The notes below the pieces were generated by a model. The model was not told where the DNA came from and did no database searches. It saw only the letters and a program-made list of their open reading frames with translations. The translations under genes were made by a program, and so were the position numbers. Of a DNA stretch of 64,000 bases, positions 63,820 through 64,000 are shown in pieces; positions within the stretch are counted from its first letter, which is position 1, and each line of letters starts with the position of its first letter. Source of the DNA: Trichoplax adhaerens (taxonomy: Eukaryota; Placozoa; Uniplacotomia; Trichoplacea; Trichoplacidae); NCBI RefSeq assembly GCF_000150275.1, contig NW_002060948.1, forward strand, positions 3,114,512-3,178,511. The letters are read 5' to 3'.

Positions 63820-64000
63820 CTGATAGTGTTGATTAGACAGCAAACGAAAAAGAAATGAAATTAAACGATAAAGGTATTATTCTTTTTATGGTAGAAAGAA
63901 ACATAGTGTATAATAGTATCAAATTTGAAGCAGCAGTATAGCAAAAGCGAGACCTGACGATATTATATCAACACCAAATTTTAATTATCTATCATAAAAA

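Overview
The window is nuclear DNA of an animal. It is AT-rich, and most genes are split by many short introns with GT...AG borders. The gene set is metazoan: an outer-dynein-arm docking coiled-coil protein, an espin-like actin bundler, a neuralized-repeat protein, MBOAT lysophospholipid acyltransferases and a class A GPCR. The compact layout and small introns suggest an early-branching animal. A placozoan (Trichoplax-like) is my best guess, but that is inference and no species marker is present. There are two assembly gaps (39330-39379 and 62557-62754).

Layout. Positions 407-1624 (+) hold the 3' exons of a myeloid leukemia factor (MLF) gene. Positions 3299-5392 (-) hold an intronless class A GPCR of 697 residues. 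FARSB, the cytosolic phenylalanyl-tRNA synthetase beta subunit (8303-12772, -), is head-to-head with the mitochondrial ribosomal protein MRPS24/uS3m (14102-14688, +). RFESD, a small Rieske protein, is at 16246-17872 (-). ABCF3 (19618-25504, -) is head-to-head with an LPCAT3-like MBOAT gene (27343-32324, +). That gene is tail-to-tail with a second LPCAT3-like paralogue (33475-38417, -), which is head-to-head with ODAD1/CCDC114 (39827-43850, +). An espin-like ankyrin gene (45298-51296, -) and NEURL4 (52828-60636, -) follow. The last exon of an alanine-glyoxylate aminotransferase (AGXT-like, -) enters at the right edge.

The genes do not form one pathway. They are a typical animal neighbourhood of housekeeping genes (FARSB, MRPS24, ABCF3, RFESD) and ciliary or cytoskeletal genes (ODAD1, espin, NEURL4, which in vertebrates is centrosomal). 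The two MBOAT genes are an old inverted duplication: the exon borders I compared match, and both copies keep the catalytic Asn and His.

The most unusual signal is non-coding. Dense clusters of short self-complementary GTAC-core words (TACTGTACAGTA, GTACAGTAC and relatives) sit in all three confirmed head-to-head intergenic spaces and immediately upstream of NEURL4. They are sparse or absent in the tail-to-tail spaces. Beside NEURL4 they grade into a GTACTGTACG decamer array and a seven-copy minisatellite with a unit of about 84 bp. I do not know a described element that explains this.
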